Shown here piece by piece: positions 35,140-47,139 of a stretch of 64,000 bases of DNA. The DNA is taken from assembly GCF_037042905.1 (NCBI RefSeq), contig NC_087246.1, positions 31,176,001 through 31,240,000 on the forward strand, given 5' to 3'. Below the pieces are notes generated by a model. That model had not been told where the DNA came from, did not search any database, and saw only the letters and a program-made list of their open reading frames with translations. This DNA comes from Lytechinus pictus. Taxonomy: Eukaryota > Echinodermata > Echinoidea > Temnopleuroida > Toxopneustidae. Both the position numbers and the translations under genes were made by a program. Numbering within the stretch: position 1 is the stretch's first letter; the number at the start of each line of letters is the position of its first letter.

Positions 35140-36440
35140 CAAAAATTTTCAGCTCGCGCACACATAAAAATACTCATCCTATTCATGATCACCAAAAATG
35201 GTTTCTCGAATGTCCAAATTTTAAATCATATAATATAAGAAAATTCAGCTCGCGCTACGCACTAGCATCAATTGTTTAGATATATACTCATCCTGTTCAT
35301 GGCCACAAATTGTGCTTAGAATAATACGTTTTCGGTCGGAATATCAAAAATTTTCAGTTCGCGCTTCGTGCTCGCATCGATTAAAGGTCAAGTCCACCTC
35401 AGAAAAATGTTGATTTGAATAAATAGAGAAAAATCAGACAAGCACAATGCTGAAAATTTCATCAAAATCGGATGTAAAATAAGAAAGTTATGACATTTCA
35501 AAGTTTCGCTTATTTTTAACAAAATAGTTATATGAACGAGCCAGTTACCTACAAATGAGAGAGTCGATGATGTCACTCACTCACTATTTCTTTTGTTTTT
35601 TATTGTTTGAATTATACAATATTTCAATTTTTACGAATTTGATGATTAGGACCTCATTGCCTGAAGCACAAAATGTTAAAATAATGGAATTCCACGTGTT
35701 CAGGGAGGAATGAAACTTCATTTCACATGACAATGACAAGAAAATAAAAATATTTCATATTTCATATAATAGAATACAAAAGACATAGTGAGTGAGTGAT
35801 GTCATCAGTTCCCTCATTTGCATACCAACCGAGATGTGCATATAACTGTTTTGTGAAATAAAGCGAAACTTTAAAATGTCATAACTTTCTTATTTTACAT
35901 CCGATTTTGATGAAATTTTCAGTGTTATGCTTGTTGAATTTTTCTCTTTTTATTCAAATCAAGTTTTTGTTGGGGTGGACTTGTCCTTTAATTAGATGCC
36001 CATCCTGTTCATGATTGCAGAAAGTGCTTAGGATATCCAAATTTTAAGGCAGAATCTCAATTTTTTTTCAGCTCGCGCTTCGCGCTTGCATAAAACGATT
36101 TGTTAGATACCCATCCTGTTCATATGATTACCAATAGTGCTTAGAATGTCCAAATTTTAGGTCAGGATATCAATGATTTTTCAGCTCGCGCTTCGCGCTC
36201 GCATTATTATTTAAATAGATACCCATCCTGTTCATGGTTACACAAAGTGCTTAGAATGTCCAGTTTTGGGTCGCAAATTAAGAAATTGTCAGCTAGCGCG
36301 AAAAATGTTAAAATATATACCCATGATACTATTGATTACCAAAAGTACTTTTAGATTTTCCAAATTTGAGGTCAGAATATCAAAAAAATTTCAGCTCGCG
36401 ATTCGCGCTCGCATCAATATTGTTTCGATATACGTATACC
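35140..36440. repeat. CAGCTCGCGCTTCGCG array interrupted by a foldback
   Basis: Units start at about 35147, 35246, 35356, 36069, 36182, 36291 and 36391 (period 99-113 bp), each with ATACCCATCCTGTTCATG and TGCTTAGAATGTCCAAATTT. A family A foldback (35381-35991) splits one unit at TTAA. Confidence 0.85.
35381..35991. mobile_element. TTAA foldback element, family A copy 1
   Basis: TTAAAGGTCAAGTCCACC at one end and GGTGGACTTGTCCTTTAA at the other. The arms of about 200 bp include CATCAAAATCGGATGTAAAA and its complement, with GATGTCACTCACTCACTATT near the centre. Noncoding. It is inserted in the 35.1-36.4 kb array. Confidence 0.92.
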
Positions 36441-37191
36441 CATGATGTTCACGGTTGCAAAAAGTTGAATGTTCAATCAGGAAACAGATGAAGATATTCC
36501 CTCCTATTGGCGAAACTGGCTCCGCCCCTGGTAAAGAAATTATAACTCCCGCACACATAACTTTGGTATTACAACATATTCATGGATTTTTTAATGAACA
36601 CATTAAAAAAAGTGGTCTTCGATTACCCTTTTTTCACTTGATTGTGAAATAAGATAATTCAACATCTATTTAAGGCTAGCTATGATTGCCTGGCGGGGGG
36701 GGGGGGCCATTTTCCGAAAAGTTCACAGGGGCGCCAAAATTAGCCCCCCCCCCCCCCCCGGGTGCAAAATCCTGCATACGCGCCTGTATTGTACAATGAG
36801 CGACATTATAATTAGCAGTTATGTTGACCAACAATTGTATAGTACTTAAGGTGACAATTTTTTCAGATTTAAAGAATCTTGACTCGTTTACATGATTTAC
36901 TCATGAAAATGATTACTGCAAGTCGAAGTTTTATTTGGCATGTGTGGTTAGGTTCCTTTTCAATCTAATTCTGTCCTTAAAAAATCAGAATGTCTCACCT
37001 CAATTGCTAGAATAAAAAATCCAATGACACCTTGTATAACTCAGTTAATTCTTTGACATTTTCACTGTTTAAAGAATTAAGACATATAAGAGGGTCCTAT
37101 GGCATGGAGACCCTTTGATTGATGATTCACTGAGCTAGCTGTTTACATAACTCATATAGCACAAGATCAGAAACAACTAAGCAACTGAACG

Positions 37192-37342
37192 TGACGTCAT
37201 AGAAGAATCGTCGACACTTTCAGCCAATCATCGCACTGTCGATCAACTTGTAGCCAATCATAAGCAATAAACACGTGATTGCGTATAATTCATGCGAGTT
37301 GTTTGTGATGTCATAATGGAAATGTAAAATCTTTCCGCCAAT
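37192..37342 (+). promoter_or_regulatory. CRE plus three CCAAT motifs upstream of theta GST
   Basis: TGACGTCA at 37192-37199 is a perfect CRE palindrome. CCAAT motifs follow at 37224-37228, 37254-37258 and 37338-37342, each within GCCAATCA-like context. The cluster lies 640-790 bases before the GST start codon. It could be a promoter if a long 5' UTR exists, or part of an old repeat; only the motifs are visible. Confidence 0.35.
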
Positions 37343-37978
37343 CACAATGTAGAACGGGTGGCTGATTGTGATGTCGTGTCGTAGAGCTTTACACTTTCTA
37401 AAGTTAGCTTGAAACTTTGTATACTTTTTTCAGCCGGCCTTCAAGATGGGTATTTGATAATCTGAAGAAAAAAAAATGTTCTGCATTTTTTGGAAAGGAA
37501 CAAAAATTAAAAGGTGTTTATCTTTAGAGCGTATCAAGATGTTTCAATAAGCTAGCCCGGCAATATAGTTAAATCTAAATTTTATCACACTTTCTACCAG
37601 GATATTCCCCAACCTAAGACAAATTTGATTTCTTATGGTTTGGGGTTTATCAGCCTGCATGTGTGTCCGGCGAAATTTAGCCTCTATCGGGATAATTTTA
37701 TGGGTCTGCAGCTTTCAGAACTGGAGCTCGCCAGCTCGGAGCCCCTGGGAATCATCATCGGGTTCACGGTCAGTCCGGCGTGCCCAGCTAAGCCCTAGCG
37801 CTGATCGCGAGCTAGCGCTTGGATCGAGAGGGCGCGCGCTATCTGTCTCGTGCATGCATGCAGCAGCTCATTGACATTGTGTAGATCTTTGCATTGGTGG
37901 AGTTTGGAAAAAAGTTACTCAAGAAAACCAGTACAGTTTCGTTATTTTCACATTTAAGTGTACAGATAAGTCCCAGAA

Positions 37979-40900
37979 ATGTCTGTGAAGATATTCTACG
38001 ACATCATGTCGCAACCTGCGAGGTCGGTTTTGATGTTTGTGAGGACAAACAAGATCCCTTACACTCCGTGTCCAATAGCCATGCGAAAAAGTAAGTAGAA
38101 ACTCCCATTTCTTATTTTTCTCTGCCAGAGTTATGGGGCGTGTGTCGACGGTTTCCCTTGAGCAGTGTCGCACGCACTGAACTATACCACTGATCGCACG
38201 TCAGCTCAGCTTCTTAAGTCTAAGAGTAAGACTCTATTCAGGTGTTCCACTCATTCCACCCCTCACCTGACTCCTTAGTTTCTCTCCCCATTATTACGTA
38301 ATCACCCAGACATCTTTATCATCTTCATCTCCTTATCCGGCTTAAATTTTGTTATTTTATGTTTATGAATTGGACTCCGTACTCCTTCACTTTTGATCTA
38401 GTTTGCTCCTCTAATCTAATCTCTATTCTTTTTATTACATTATTCTGATTGGTTGATTTTATGTAATTTAAATATATGATATATCAAAAATTATGAGTTT
38501 TAGCGAGGCAAAGCAGCCCTCTAGCTACCAAACTTCTTTGACTTCAGTTCAGTTTATTTGCGTCTTCTCCTAGTTTCACTTGTTCCCTTTGACTTTGGTT
38601 TGATGATTGATGATTTGAGTTTGCTGCTTTAAATTAGAACTTATCATATTCTACCCCTAAGTTATATTTTTTAACACCTTACTAAGATAAGATAAAATTC
38701 AATGAATATAGTATAATCGATTAATCAGTATAATAATTTTAGAGAAATGATACATTGAGCATATTGGATATAGCTCTGTTACACTGCCACTCTGCGAGAT
38801 GGCTAGCTGTTTGTGTAGGAGGAGAAATTAAGAAAAAGTTAACAAAATGTTTAAAAACTCCAAATTAACAGATTTCAGGTGCCCATAGGCTATGCAATGC
38901 AAACCCGTATTTTTATCTGCCATGATAATGCACTGTTTGTATTTGGAATTAGACCGGAGTCACTTGCAACTGTGATGTGAGCAGATGCAGTGATAATTAT
39001 TCATGTTGTTTTGACTGATTTCAGGCACATTTGTTTAAGGTTAGCTCTGTATATATAGTAACCCAGGGAGCCCAGGGGCTTACCGTGTATTTTACCATAC
39101 TCACGGGACTAGGATGATTTATGGTCTAAATATTTCTCCAAATGAATTGTGAAAACAGAAATTATGCACTTACCACGATTATATGGATGAAGGTCTAACG
39201 AGTGGCAGTTTCCTGACATCTGGGCACAAACTGGAACCTTAAAAAAACGAAAAGTTCTCTCCTTCTACCCCAGTCTCGATCGGCCATTTTGTTACAATTC
39301 ATAACAAAAATGGCCGATCGAGACGGGGGTAGAAGGAGAGAACTTTTCAGCAAGCTCCCTGGGTTATGTATATAGGTGACATTTGGTGATTTGGATTTCA
39401 CTATGTCTATGAAGTCTAATATACCCTTTCATAATTTCAGATGAACACCAATCTGAGGAGTATGCAGCTGTTAATCCGATGAAGAAGATCCCAGCGATGC
39501 AAGATGGAGATTTCAAACTCACCGAGAGGTATGTTATAGAACTGTGATATATTTTTTTTGGGTTTAAATTTGCTAAAAGGAAAAGTCGACCCCAACAAAA
39601 AAATTATTTGAATAAACCCAACAAGTGTAACACTGAAAATTTCATCAAAATCGGATGTAAAATAAGGAAGTTATGACATTTTTAAGTTTCGCTTAATTTC
39701 ACAATTTAACAGTTATGTGCCCATCCTGGTCAGTATGCAAATTAGGGAACTGATGACATCACTCACTATTTCTTTTGTATTTTATTATAAGGAATATGAA
39801 GTATTTTAATTTTCTCATTGTCTTGTGAAACAAAGTTTTATTTTTCCCTGAACTTGTGGAATTATCATTGTTTAACATTTTATGGTTCAGTTAAATTGGT
39901 CTTTATTGTCAAATCTGCAAAAATTTAAATATTGTATAATTTCAAACAATAAGATACAAAAGAAACAGTGAGTGGGAAACATCATAGATCTCTCATTTGC
40001 ATGTGACTAAATTGTGCATATAACTATTTTACGAAAGTTTCCATTGTTATATCTTTCTTATTTTACATCTGATTTTGATGAAATTTTCAGCATTATGCTT
40101 GTTTGATTTTTCTATATTGATTCAAATATTTTTCTGCGGTGGACTTGACCTTTAAGGACATTCCACAGTTATGTTTGTACATGTATGCATATTTTCACAC
40201 TTTGCACATTGACGTCATAATGGATGAACAGTTGGTTAATCAGCTGTAGGTATCAGCTGATTTTCCCCATTATCTGCATTCCAACTGTAGACACGATTTG
40301 TTATTTTATGAACCATATTAGCCGAAAATATTCTGTGGATCAATTTTTTAAAATACTTCTACAATATTTCAGAATACTTTACTCTGCAGTGCTTCAAAGT
40401 ATGACAAATATGACCTCGAGTTTGAATAAATGGAATAGTGGTTTGGAATTTTACCTTACATAGATACAAAAGATTTGGCACAAATTGTGTGTTTAAAAAA
40501 AAAAGCATATTTGCTGTAACAAAAGTGCTGATAACTTTTTAAAACAAGCACATGGACCCCTATCTTTTAATGTTTACACTTAAATGACAAGTCCACCCAA
40601 ACAAAAAGTTGATTTGAATAACAAGAGAAAAATCCAACAAGCATAACACTGATAATTTAATCAAAATCGGATGTAAAATAAGAAAGTTATGACATTTTTA
40701 AGTTTCGCTTAATTTCACATAATAATTATATGCACATCTTGGTCGGTATGCAAATGAGGGAACTGATGACATCACTCACTCACTTTTTCTTTTGTATTTT
40801 ATTATTTGAAATGTGAAATATTCTAATTTTCTCCTCATTGTCCTGAGAAACAAAGTTTTATTTCTCACTGAACATGTGGAGTTACCATTGCTTAACATTA

Positions 40901-43900
40901 TATGGTTCAGTCAAGTTGGTTCTTATTGTCAAATCTGTAAAAATTGAAATATTGTATAATTCAAACAATAAAAAAAAAGAAATAATGAGTGAGGGACATC
41001 ATTGATTCTCTCATATGCATGTGACCAAATTGTGCATCATATATTACTATTTTGTGAAAAATAAGCGAATTTTCAAAATGTCATAACTTTCTTATTTTAC
41101 ATCCAATTTTGATGAAATTTTCAGCATTATGCTTGTCTGAATTTTCTCTGTTGATTCAAAACAATTTTTTTCTGAGGTAGACTTGACCTTTAAGTATACC
41201 TTCCTCTACAACGTTGCAAATTTTGGTGAAAATGACATGGGTTTTAAATAAAGTGCAGTATTTATTGTAGTTTCTCAAATTTATTAAAGAAAATTTCAAT
41301 TTTTTTAGATTATGTTTTTGTCATTTTTCACACCATTTTTAGGAACTGACGGTGCTGGTCGACTTATACCCCTTTCATAAACCCAATAAAACATATCCTC
41401 CAATTAGCCGCCTAAGAGTAATGCGGATAATTCAATAAAAATTGCGTTCACAAACTCCATAAATTATTTTTACGAGCGCCCGTCCTGAAAAAGGCGGATA
41501 ATCGTCATGACAACTGGACACGCCCCCTCCATTGCGGTTGTGTTGGAAAAGGGTGACCTTGTGACCGCACCATGGCAATTATCCGCATTATTTGGAAATA
41601 CGTTCATAAACTCAAAATCTTGTCCCGATGCCGCTATTATGCGGATAATAGCAGCATCAGAATAATGCGGATAACTCTTGTCCTCCTCTGATTTTACGAC
41701 CAAATTATGCTGCTATTAGCCGCATAATTGTGTTTTATTGGGTTTATGAAAGGGGTATTAAAAGAGCAAGCAAATATAAATGGATTCCCCATCTGAAGTA
41801 TACAATTGTGAACTATACAGTAAAATTTGATGAAATTTTGGTGGATTCTGGCTGAGTAATTATAATAATTATATAATAATAGTAATAGTATAATGATAAT
41901 TAAAACTCAACAAAGTGATCTCGTGAGGTTTAAAAATGCAAAATTCTTTTTGAATGCGCATTTCTTAAGAACTTCCAATTGGGTGAACTTTGACACTCGA
42001 TAGCAAAAAATCAAGCACGTGAACCCATGTTAATTTTTGCATATTTGGAATAATCAGATGCTAAAGTTCAACTATTTGCAAAATGTTGTGTAAATGACAT
42101 GGATTTCACTTTAACTGTGGAACATCCTTAAACTCTATCATGGGCTGTTTGTCCAAACCAAAAGTCTGAAGTTCCCAGATGTCCCATAGAAGAGCTTGTT
42201 AAATCAGTAGGTAGACATGATCCAATAGAAATGCATATTGATTCTAAAACATGTTTCTTTTCTTCTTTTTTTTTATCACCAGCAGCATGCCATAAGAAAT
42301 CTGAAAATGAATGAAGTACCTTTCCCTACGACATCCGTGTATATAGCCCTTGAAAGTTGTTTGCAGAAGGATTGTTATATCAGATATATGCCTACACTAT
42401 CTCATTCGTACAATTTAATGAGTGAAAAGATTTGTCAGATTGCTGCGATTGTGAACCCTCTTTTATTGTCTGATTCATGCAGTATCGCAATAGTGAAGTA
42501 TTTGCAGACCAAGTATGCATGCCCTGATCATTGGTACCCTGCAGACCTACAGGTCAGGGCCAGGGTCGATGAGTACCTGGCGTGGCAGCACATGAACACA
42601 AGATTAAATGTCGCAAAGGTCTTTTTGAAACAGGTTAGTTTATAGTCCAATATTGTAGAAAAGAGAAGAACTTTCTCACACGGCCAGTAGGCGTTTCTTG
42701 CTCTCATGGCTATTGCTTTGTGTCCAAAGTCTGGACGTCTTTTGGGTTAATGGGACAGATCACTATGCCTAGGGTACGCGATGCCAATTTTTCTCAACAG
42801 CATTTTCTTTTATCATGATGTTTATCCATGTCAGTGGAATACTTCCACTTAGCCCTTTCTTTTATGTAGACTGAATATTTAGTTATCTTACCCTTAACAA
42901 CTTCATCAATGGCCAATTGTTATTAACTGCAACTTTGTCAAATAGATGTACTTCATTGTATAAGATTATAGGCTAAGGGGACATTTTATAATTGATGTGG
43001 ATAATTATTGTGATAATAGAAACATACAATATGAGAAAAATTAACCTCGTGTAAAGACCCACATATAATATTCATCTCAGAAGTTAGGTTCATTACAAAT
43101 TACCATATATCCAATTTTGTATAGATCTGCCTACTGCGCTTCATAAGTATTAAAAAAAGTAACAATTTCTCTCATAATCAAGTCATCAAAAAGCATTGTG
43201 ATAGCATCTGATAGGTACAGTACTTGATGGTAACCTCCAACCTGAAATGACAAAGACTCATATTACATACTAGTTATGCATCTATACACAGCATCATATT
43301 ATATTCACAACATGTGTATCTGTTACAGTCATGTATACAATACATTGCATTGTACCGGCTCGTGAATGACCATACCTGCTTTACTCCATTTGCAATACTG
43401 CATTATATCAGAGGTCAAAATAGAAGTTCCATGCTGCTCATAATACGTACATGCTCATGTATTACAAAACCCATGTTTTTATTAATTTAAGGTTTCAAGA
43501 AAACGACTACTTTCTATGGTAACCCAAATCCCCAAATTGTATGATAATTCAGAAGGAATCTCTTATGAAGGATGTTGTAAAACAAGTGGTGTGTCCATCC
43601 AGTGTGGCACCGGAATATTCTAATAAGACAAACAGATGGAGGGTGGAATCAATGTTGACTCACAGTGGTTTGGCCCTCCTAAAGCTTTGTCTGATCACAT
43701 CCCAATGCCACGCCCATAATACTATGAAATGAAATTGAACAGATGAAAAAAAATTCAATGCAAACTGATTATAATACTCCTTGTATAATTGTCTTCTTTA
43801 AATTCTTGACTTCTGAAGTGTAAGCATCACAAAGTATCTCCATGAAAAGTTTGACTGTGCGGATCACTGGTATCCCAAGAGCCTCCAGCCCAGGTCAAGG

Positions 43901-45301
43901 GTCAATGAATATTTGGATTGGCAGCATTTCAATACGAGACCACGTGTGACCAAAGTATTTCTCGCAGAAGTGAGTCACATTCCAAATTGTGTGCTGCATC
44001 GTGTATTTTCAAATTTTTCAAAGTGCGTAAGCATTGATCATTCATATTTGAATACCAAGGAATTAAATTCTAAACCATGACAAAATATGCCATTGATTCA
44101 TTATCAAGTCGTATACATGGAATTATTCCTCCTTTCACTTCAGTAAACCATTTAGCATTTAATCATAAAAGTGTGCTTGGATGTACCACAGGTATTTTTC
44201 AAATTTCAAAATTTGGCTTATCTCACCCGTCTGTCATCTCTTATCTCAGTTTTCCACTATCTATTTCTCTCTTTTCTAGGTTTGTTAAAAATTAATAATG
44301 TATTTTCCATTTTTCTCTTTCTTTTCTTCTCTCCTTTTCTCACCCCCTTCGTCACTCTCTCTCTCTCTCTCTCTCTCTCTGTATCTCCGTCCTGCACCCT
44401 CATTTTATCTCCTTCAGTGTTAGATGGAAATTAATTATCCTTGTATCCATTTTTCCTAAATTATACATTTATGTAAACTAGGTAATCTTTCCTCGGATGA
44501 CTGGCACCCCTCCAGACCCTGCCGCCCTAGCCCCTGATATTCAGCGGATGGAAGAGACGTTAGACAACATAGAATCATACTTCCTTCGGGACAAACCATT
44601 CCTGTGTGGGGATGACATCAGCATCGCAGACCTGTTTGGAGTAAATGAGGTACCATGATTGTTTTTAGAATCCAATTGTTGGATTAAATCATGAAGGCAA
44701 ATTCTTGGGAGTATTTTTTTTTTCAATCAATGGAGGAGGTTAAGTATTTTTGCAAGTTTCCAAAATCATTTGAAAGAAGGACTTTTTGAAAACTAATTCA
44801 AAGAGTATGTGAGGTGATTTTCTATTAGTAATCAGTGCATAGTATTTGGTGGTTTATTTTGTATTCAATGGACTTACAGCAACGTAGATGTGGAGGAAGG
44901 AGGGTAAGGATGATTGTAACAAGTGTTGAAGGTGAATTTGTCCCCCCCTCCTCCCCGGTCAACTGGGACAAAACAGCATATAAACCTGTGGACTACTGAC
45001 TGAGATGTACGTGTAGTCCACTAAAACATTTTTTTTTCATATCATCCACACCCTAACATTTTTTAGACGTGAATGGAACAGTATCATCCACTTTTATAAG
45101 ATTTACCTAAATTTAAAGAGTCTTTAATGCTCAACTTATTTACAGGTTATACAGATTGAACCCTGTGGATATGGTACGATAGACAGGAGACCAAAACTGA
45201 AGGCTTGGATTGGAAGAGTCCGAGAGCGAGTACAACCAGAGATCTTTGATGATGTCTGCCAACTCATCTACAAACTTGCCAAAACAAAACCAAAGCTATA
45301 A
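37979..45301 (+). CDS. GSTT1: Theta-class glutathione S-transferase, five exons, 224 aa
   Basis: Cytosolic GST of the theta class, conjugating glutathione to electrophiles. Exons: 37979-38090, 39441-39528, 42483-42633, 44482-44649, 45146-45301. Phases agree (675 nt including TAA). Exon 1 encodes MSVKIFYDIMSQPARS, with the theta catalytic Ser at position 11. Exon 2 has the cis-Pro motif KKIPAM and the glutathione-binding segment DGDFKLTES. Exon 3 has DHWYPADLQVRARVDEYLAW, typical of theta GSTs (human WYPQDLQARARVDEYLAWQH). Exon 4 has FLRDKPFLCGDDISIADL and exon 5 has RRPKLKAWIGRVRERV. Which vertebrate paralogue it matches best is undecided. Intron 2 holds two TTAA foldbacks and a separate foldback; intron 1 holds a 99-bp hairpin. 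A second copy of exon 3 lies at 43825-43969. Confidence 0.93.
39050..39374. mobile_element. Foldback element with a 99-bp hairpin, GST intron 1
   Basis: AACCCAGGGAGC and GCTCCCTGGGTT mark the ends. At 39250-39348 a near-perfect hairpin pairs AAAGTTCTCTCCTTCTACCC with GGGTAGAAGGAGAGAACTTT and GATCGGCCATTTT with AAAATGGCCGATC around a short loop. Confidence 0.85.
39573..40155. mobile_element. TTAA foldback family A copy 2 (GST intron 2)
   Basis: Starts at a mutated CTAAAAGGAAAAGTCGACCC and ends GTGGACTTGACCTTTAA. The same internal GAAAATTTCATCAAAATCGG and central GATGACATCACTCAC segments as copy 1. Confidence 0.88.
40580..41193. mobile_element. TTAA foldback family A copy 3 (GST intron 2)
   Basis: TTAAATGACAAGTCCACCC to GTAGACTTGACCTTTAA, same orientation as copy 2 and about 425 bp after it. 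Confidence 0.9.
41364..41761. mobile_element. Foldback element with TACCCCTTTCATAAACCC ends
   Basis: TTATACCCCTTTCATAAACC is mirrored by GGTTTATGAAAGGGGTATTA; GCGGATAAT motifs recur in both arms. About 400 bp in GST intron 2, noncoding. Confidence 0.82.
43825..43969 (+). CDS. Alternative (duplicated) exon 3 of the theta GST
   Basis: An intact 145-nt open exon in intron 3 of the GST gene encodes residues aligning with exon 3: CADHWYPKSLQPRSRVNEYL against CPDHWYPADLQVRARVDEYL. By my hand alignment 31 of 49 positions are identical, with a two-residue gap near the start. It has an AG acceptor (TGTAAG) after a pyrimidine-rich stretch and a strong GTGAGT donor. It enters in phase 2 and leaves in phase 0, exactly like exon 3, so it can replace exon 3 but cannot be added to it without a frameshift. 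No partner exons of a second GST gene are seen nearby. Confidence 0.8.
44354..44380. repeat. (CT)n microsatellite in GST intron 3
   Basis: About 13 CT units between the alternative exon and exon 4, within a pyrimidine-rich stretch. Confidence 0.9.
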
Positions 45302-46520
45302 TCATAAGATCTATAGAGAGGTACAGTGTATGGCATTTAAGATGATTTGTGTCATGTGATTTTCTATCCTTCTTCCATGAGGTGTGTGTATTACGATGGT
45401 TTTTAACTTCGTGATCACGGTACAGCCCACCTTTTCATCCAGGGAGTTGGTCACTCGACTTTAAAAAATTCTAAAAATCATGAAGGTTAAGCTAGAATTT
45501 TGAGTTTGTCACATCATGTGCAGGATATTCTTTTACTTGAAATTGTAAATTAGTCAGAATTTTAGTATGACTATAAAATTCATTAATTAGCTTATTTTCC
45601 TCAGGGGTTACACTTGAGTCTCAATCACAGGAAAATGTTGAAACATGTCAATAGGGTTATTTGACTCGTAAAAAATTATGTGTTTAGCCTTGGGGTTGAT
45701 CTTCAAAACATGGTCGTATGCCTTTAACAATATAATCTAGTCACTGAGTGCCCCAACCCCTGTGTATTTAGTATTCAATTTAGAGAGAAAACGGCTCTTT
45801 AAAATGTGACGGAAGAAGTTTGTCTGTTGATTCTGTTTTGAGGAAAGGAGCAGGGTGAATATTCTGAAATGGCTGCATCTTATTTTTATATTCATAGTAA
45901 TTGGTAGTGGGGTGCGCGGCGTGGCATGCGCCATTAGCTTTAAACGACTACTTTTAACTTTGTAAACAATCACAAGAATGCTCTAAAAATGTACTATGAC
46001 AAATGGACAATCACACTAATGGAGATGAGATGAAGGCTAGAAGTAGTATTCAGAATACCCGACCAGGGGCCTGTAACACAAAGCCTTAATAGTGATCATC
46101 ATTGGAATTTTTTATGATTAATTGCATTGACTTCAATGTATAATCAAGCGTATAATTAATCGCTAACGTTTGTCTTACAAAACCCAGATCATTTTTAGAA
46201 TGTGGTTTCTTTATTAACGTCATTATTTCACAAAACAGAATTCACAGACTTAAAAAAAAAAAGAGGAAGAGCGAAATTCTGATGCCATGATTTCCATACT
46301 AGAGATTGATTTTTCTGAAATACTTTCAAGTATCTAATGAAAGTGATACTAAAAAGGAGTATATTTATCCTTATCAGGGTTAAGAATTTGGTCATAACCA
46401 GTATTACAAAGAATCAAGGTATTCAAGTACATATCAACTCTAAGAAAACCATTGCCATCTTGCTAATCATTTATGGATATATTGTATTTGTGTATCTTAA
46501 GTTCGTAATATGATTGGTGA

Positions 46521-46526
46521 AATAAA
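46521..46526 (+). promoter_or_regulatory. Candidate poly(A) signal AATAAA for theta GST
   Basis: The AATAAA hexamer is 1.2 kb after the GST stop codon and just before the start of an interspersed repeat. It is a plausible 3' end; earlier noncanonical signals cannot be excluded. Confidence 0.35.
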
Positions 46527-46554
46527 CATAAATGTTTGATTTTTTTTTGTCTTG

Positions 46555-47135
46555 CCTGCATAGCAGAGCGAGGCTATAGGCGCTGCTTTTCCAACGGCGG
46601 CGGCGTCAACATCAAATCTTAACCAAATGTTAAGTTTTTGAAATGTCATCATAACTAAGAAAGTATATGGGCCTAGTTCATGAAACTAGGACACAAGGTT
46701 TGTCAAGTATTACTGAACATCTTGCCAGAGTTTGAGGTCACATGACTATGGTCAAAGGTCATTTAGGGTCACGTTGGGGAAATCATCATCAAAATGTTAA
46801 CCGAAGGTTGAGTTTTTGAAATTTCATCATAACTTAGAAAGTATATGGACCTAGTTCATAAAACTTGGATATTAGGGTAATTAAGTATTACTGAACATCC
46901 TCCCTGAGTTTCAGGTCACATGACCAAGGTCAATGAACTTTGGCCGTGTCGGGGGTATTTGTTGAATTGCCATCATAACTTTGAAAGTTTATGGATCTAG
47001 TTCAGGAAATGTGGACATGAGGGTAATCAAGTATCACTGATTATTCTATAGTTGTTTTCAAAGTCTGCACTGCTGCTATGTATTGAATCGTGTAATGCAG
47101 CCGAGACTGCCAGAGGCACTCCACTTGTATGTTAC
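46555..47135. repeat. Interspersed repeat with 170-190-bp internal units
   Basis: Three diverged units with TCATCATAACTTAGAAAGTA, GACCTAGTTCATAAAACTTG, AAGTATTACTGAACATC and GGTCACATGACCAAGGTCAA, opened by CTTGCCTGCATAGCAGAGCG and closed by GTAATGCAGCCGAGACTGCC. A fragment of the closing part occurs at 10545-10600. I recall this family as common in sea urchins. Confidence 0.75.
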
Positions 47136-47139
47136 TGTG

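Larger units (their letters stand above)
33685..37978. other. Repeat-rich spacer upstream of theta GST
   Basis: Beyond the listed minisatellite, array, foldback and CRE/CCAAT cluster, it contains G/C homopolymer runs (33914, 34228, 36695, 36745) and a GC-rich segment at 37720-37860 just before the GST start. No gene recognised. Confidence 0.5.

Noticed and set aside
42238-42645. 135-codon ORF as a separate gene
   Set aside because: Only its last part (GST exon 3) is meaningful; the upstream portion is intron read-through.
43970-44481. A second complete GST gene after the alternative exon
   Set aside because: No extra copies of exons 1, 2, 4 or 5 are seen between 42.6 and 44.5 kb.
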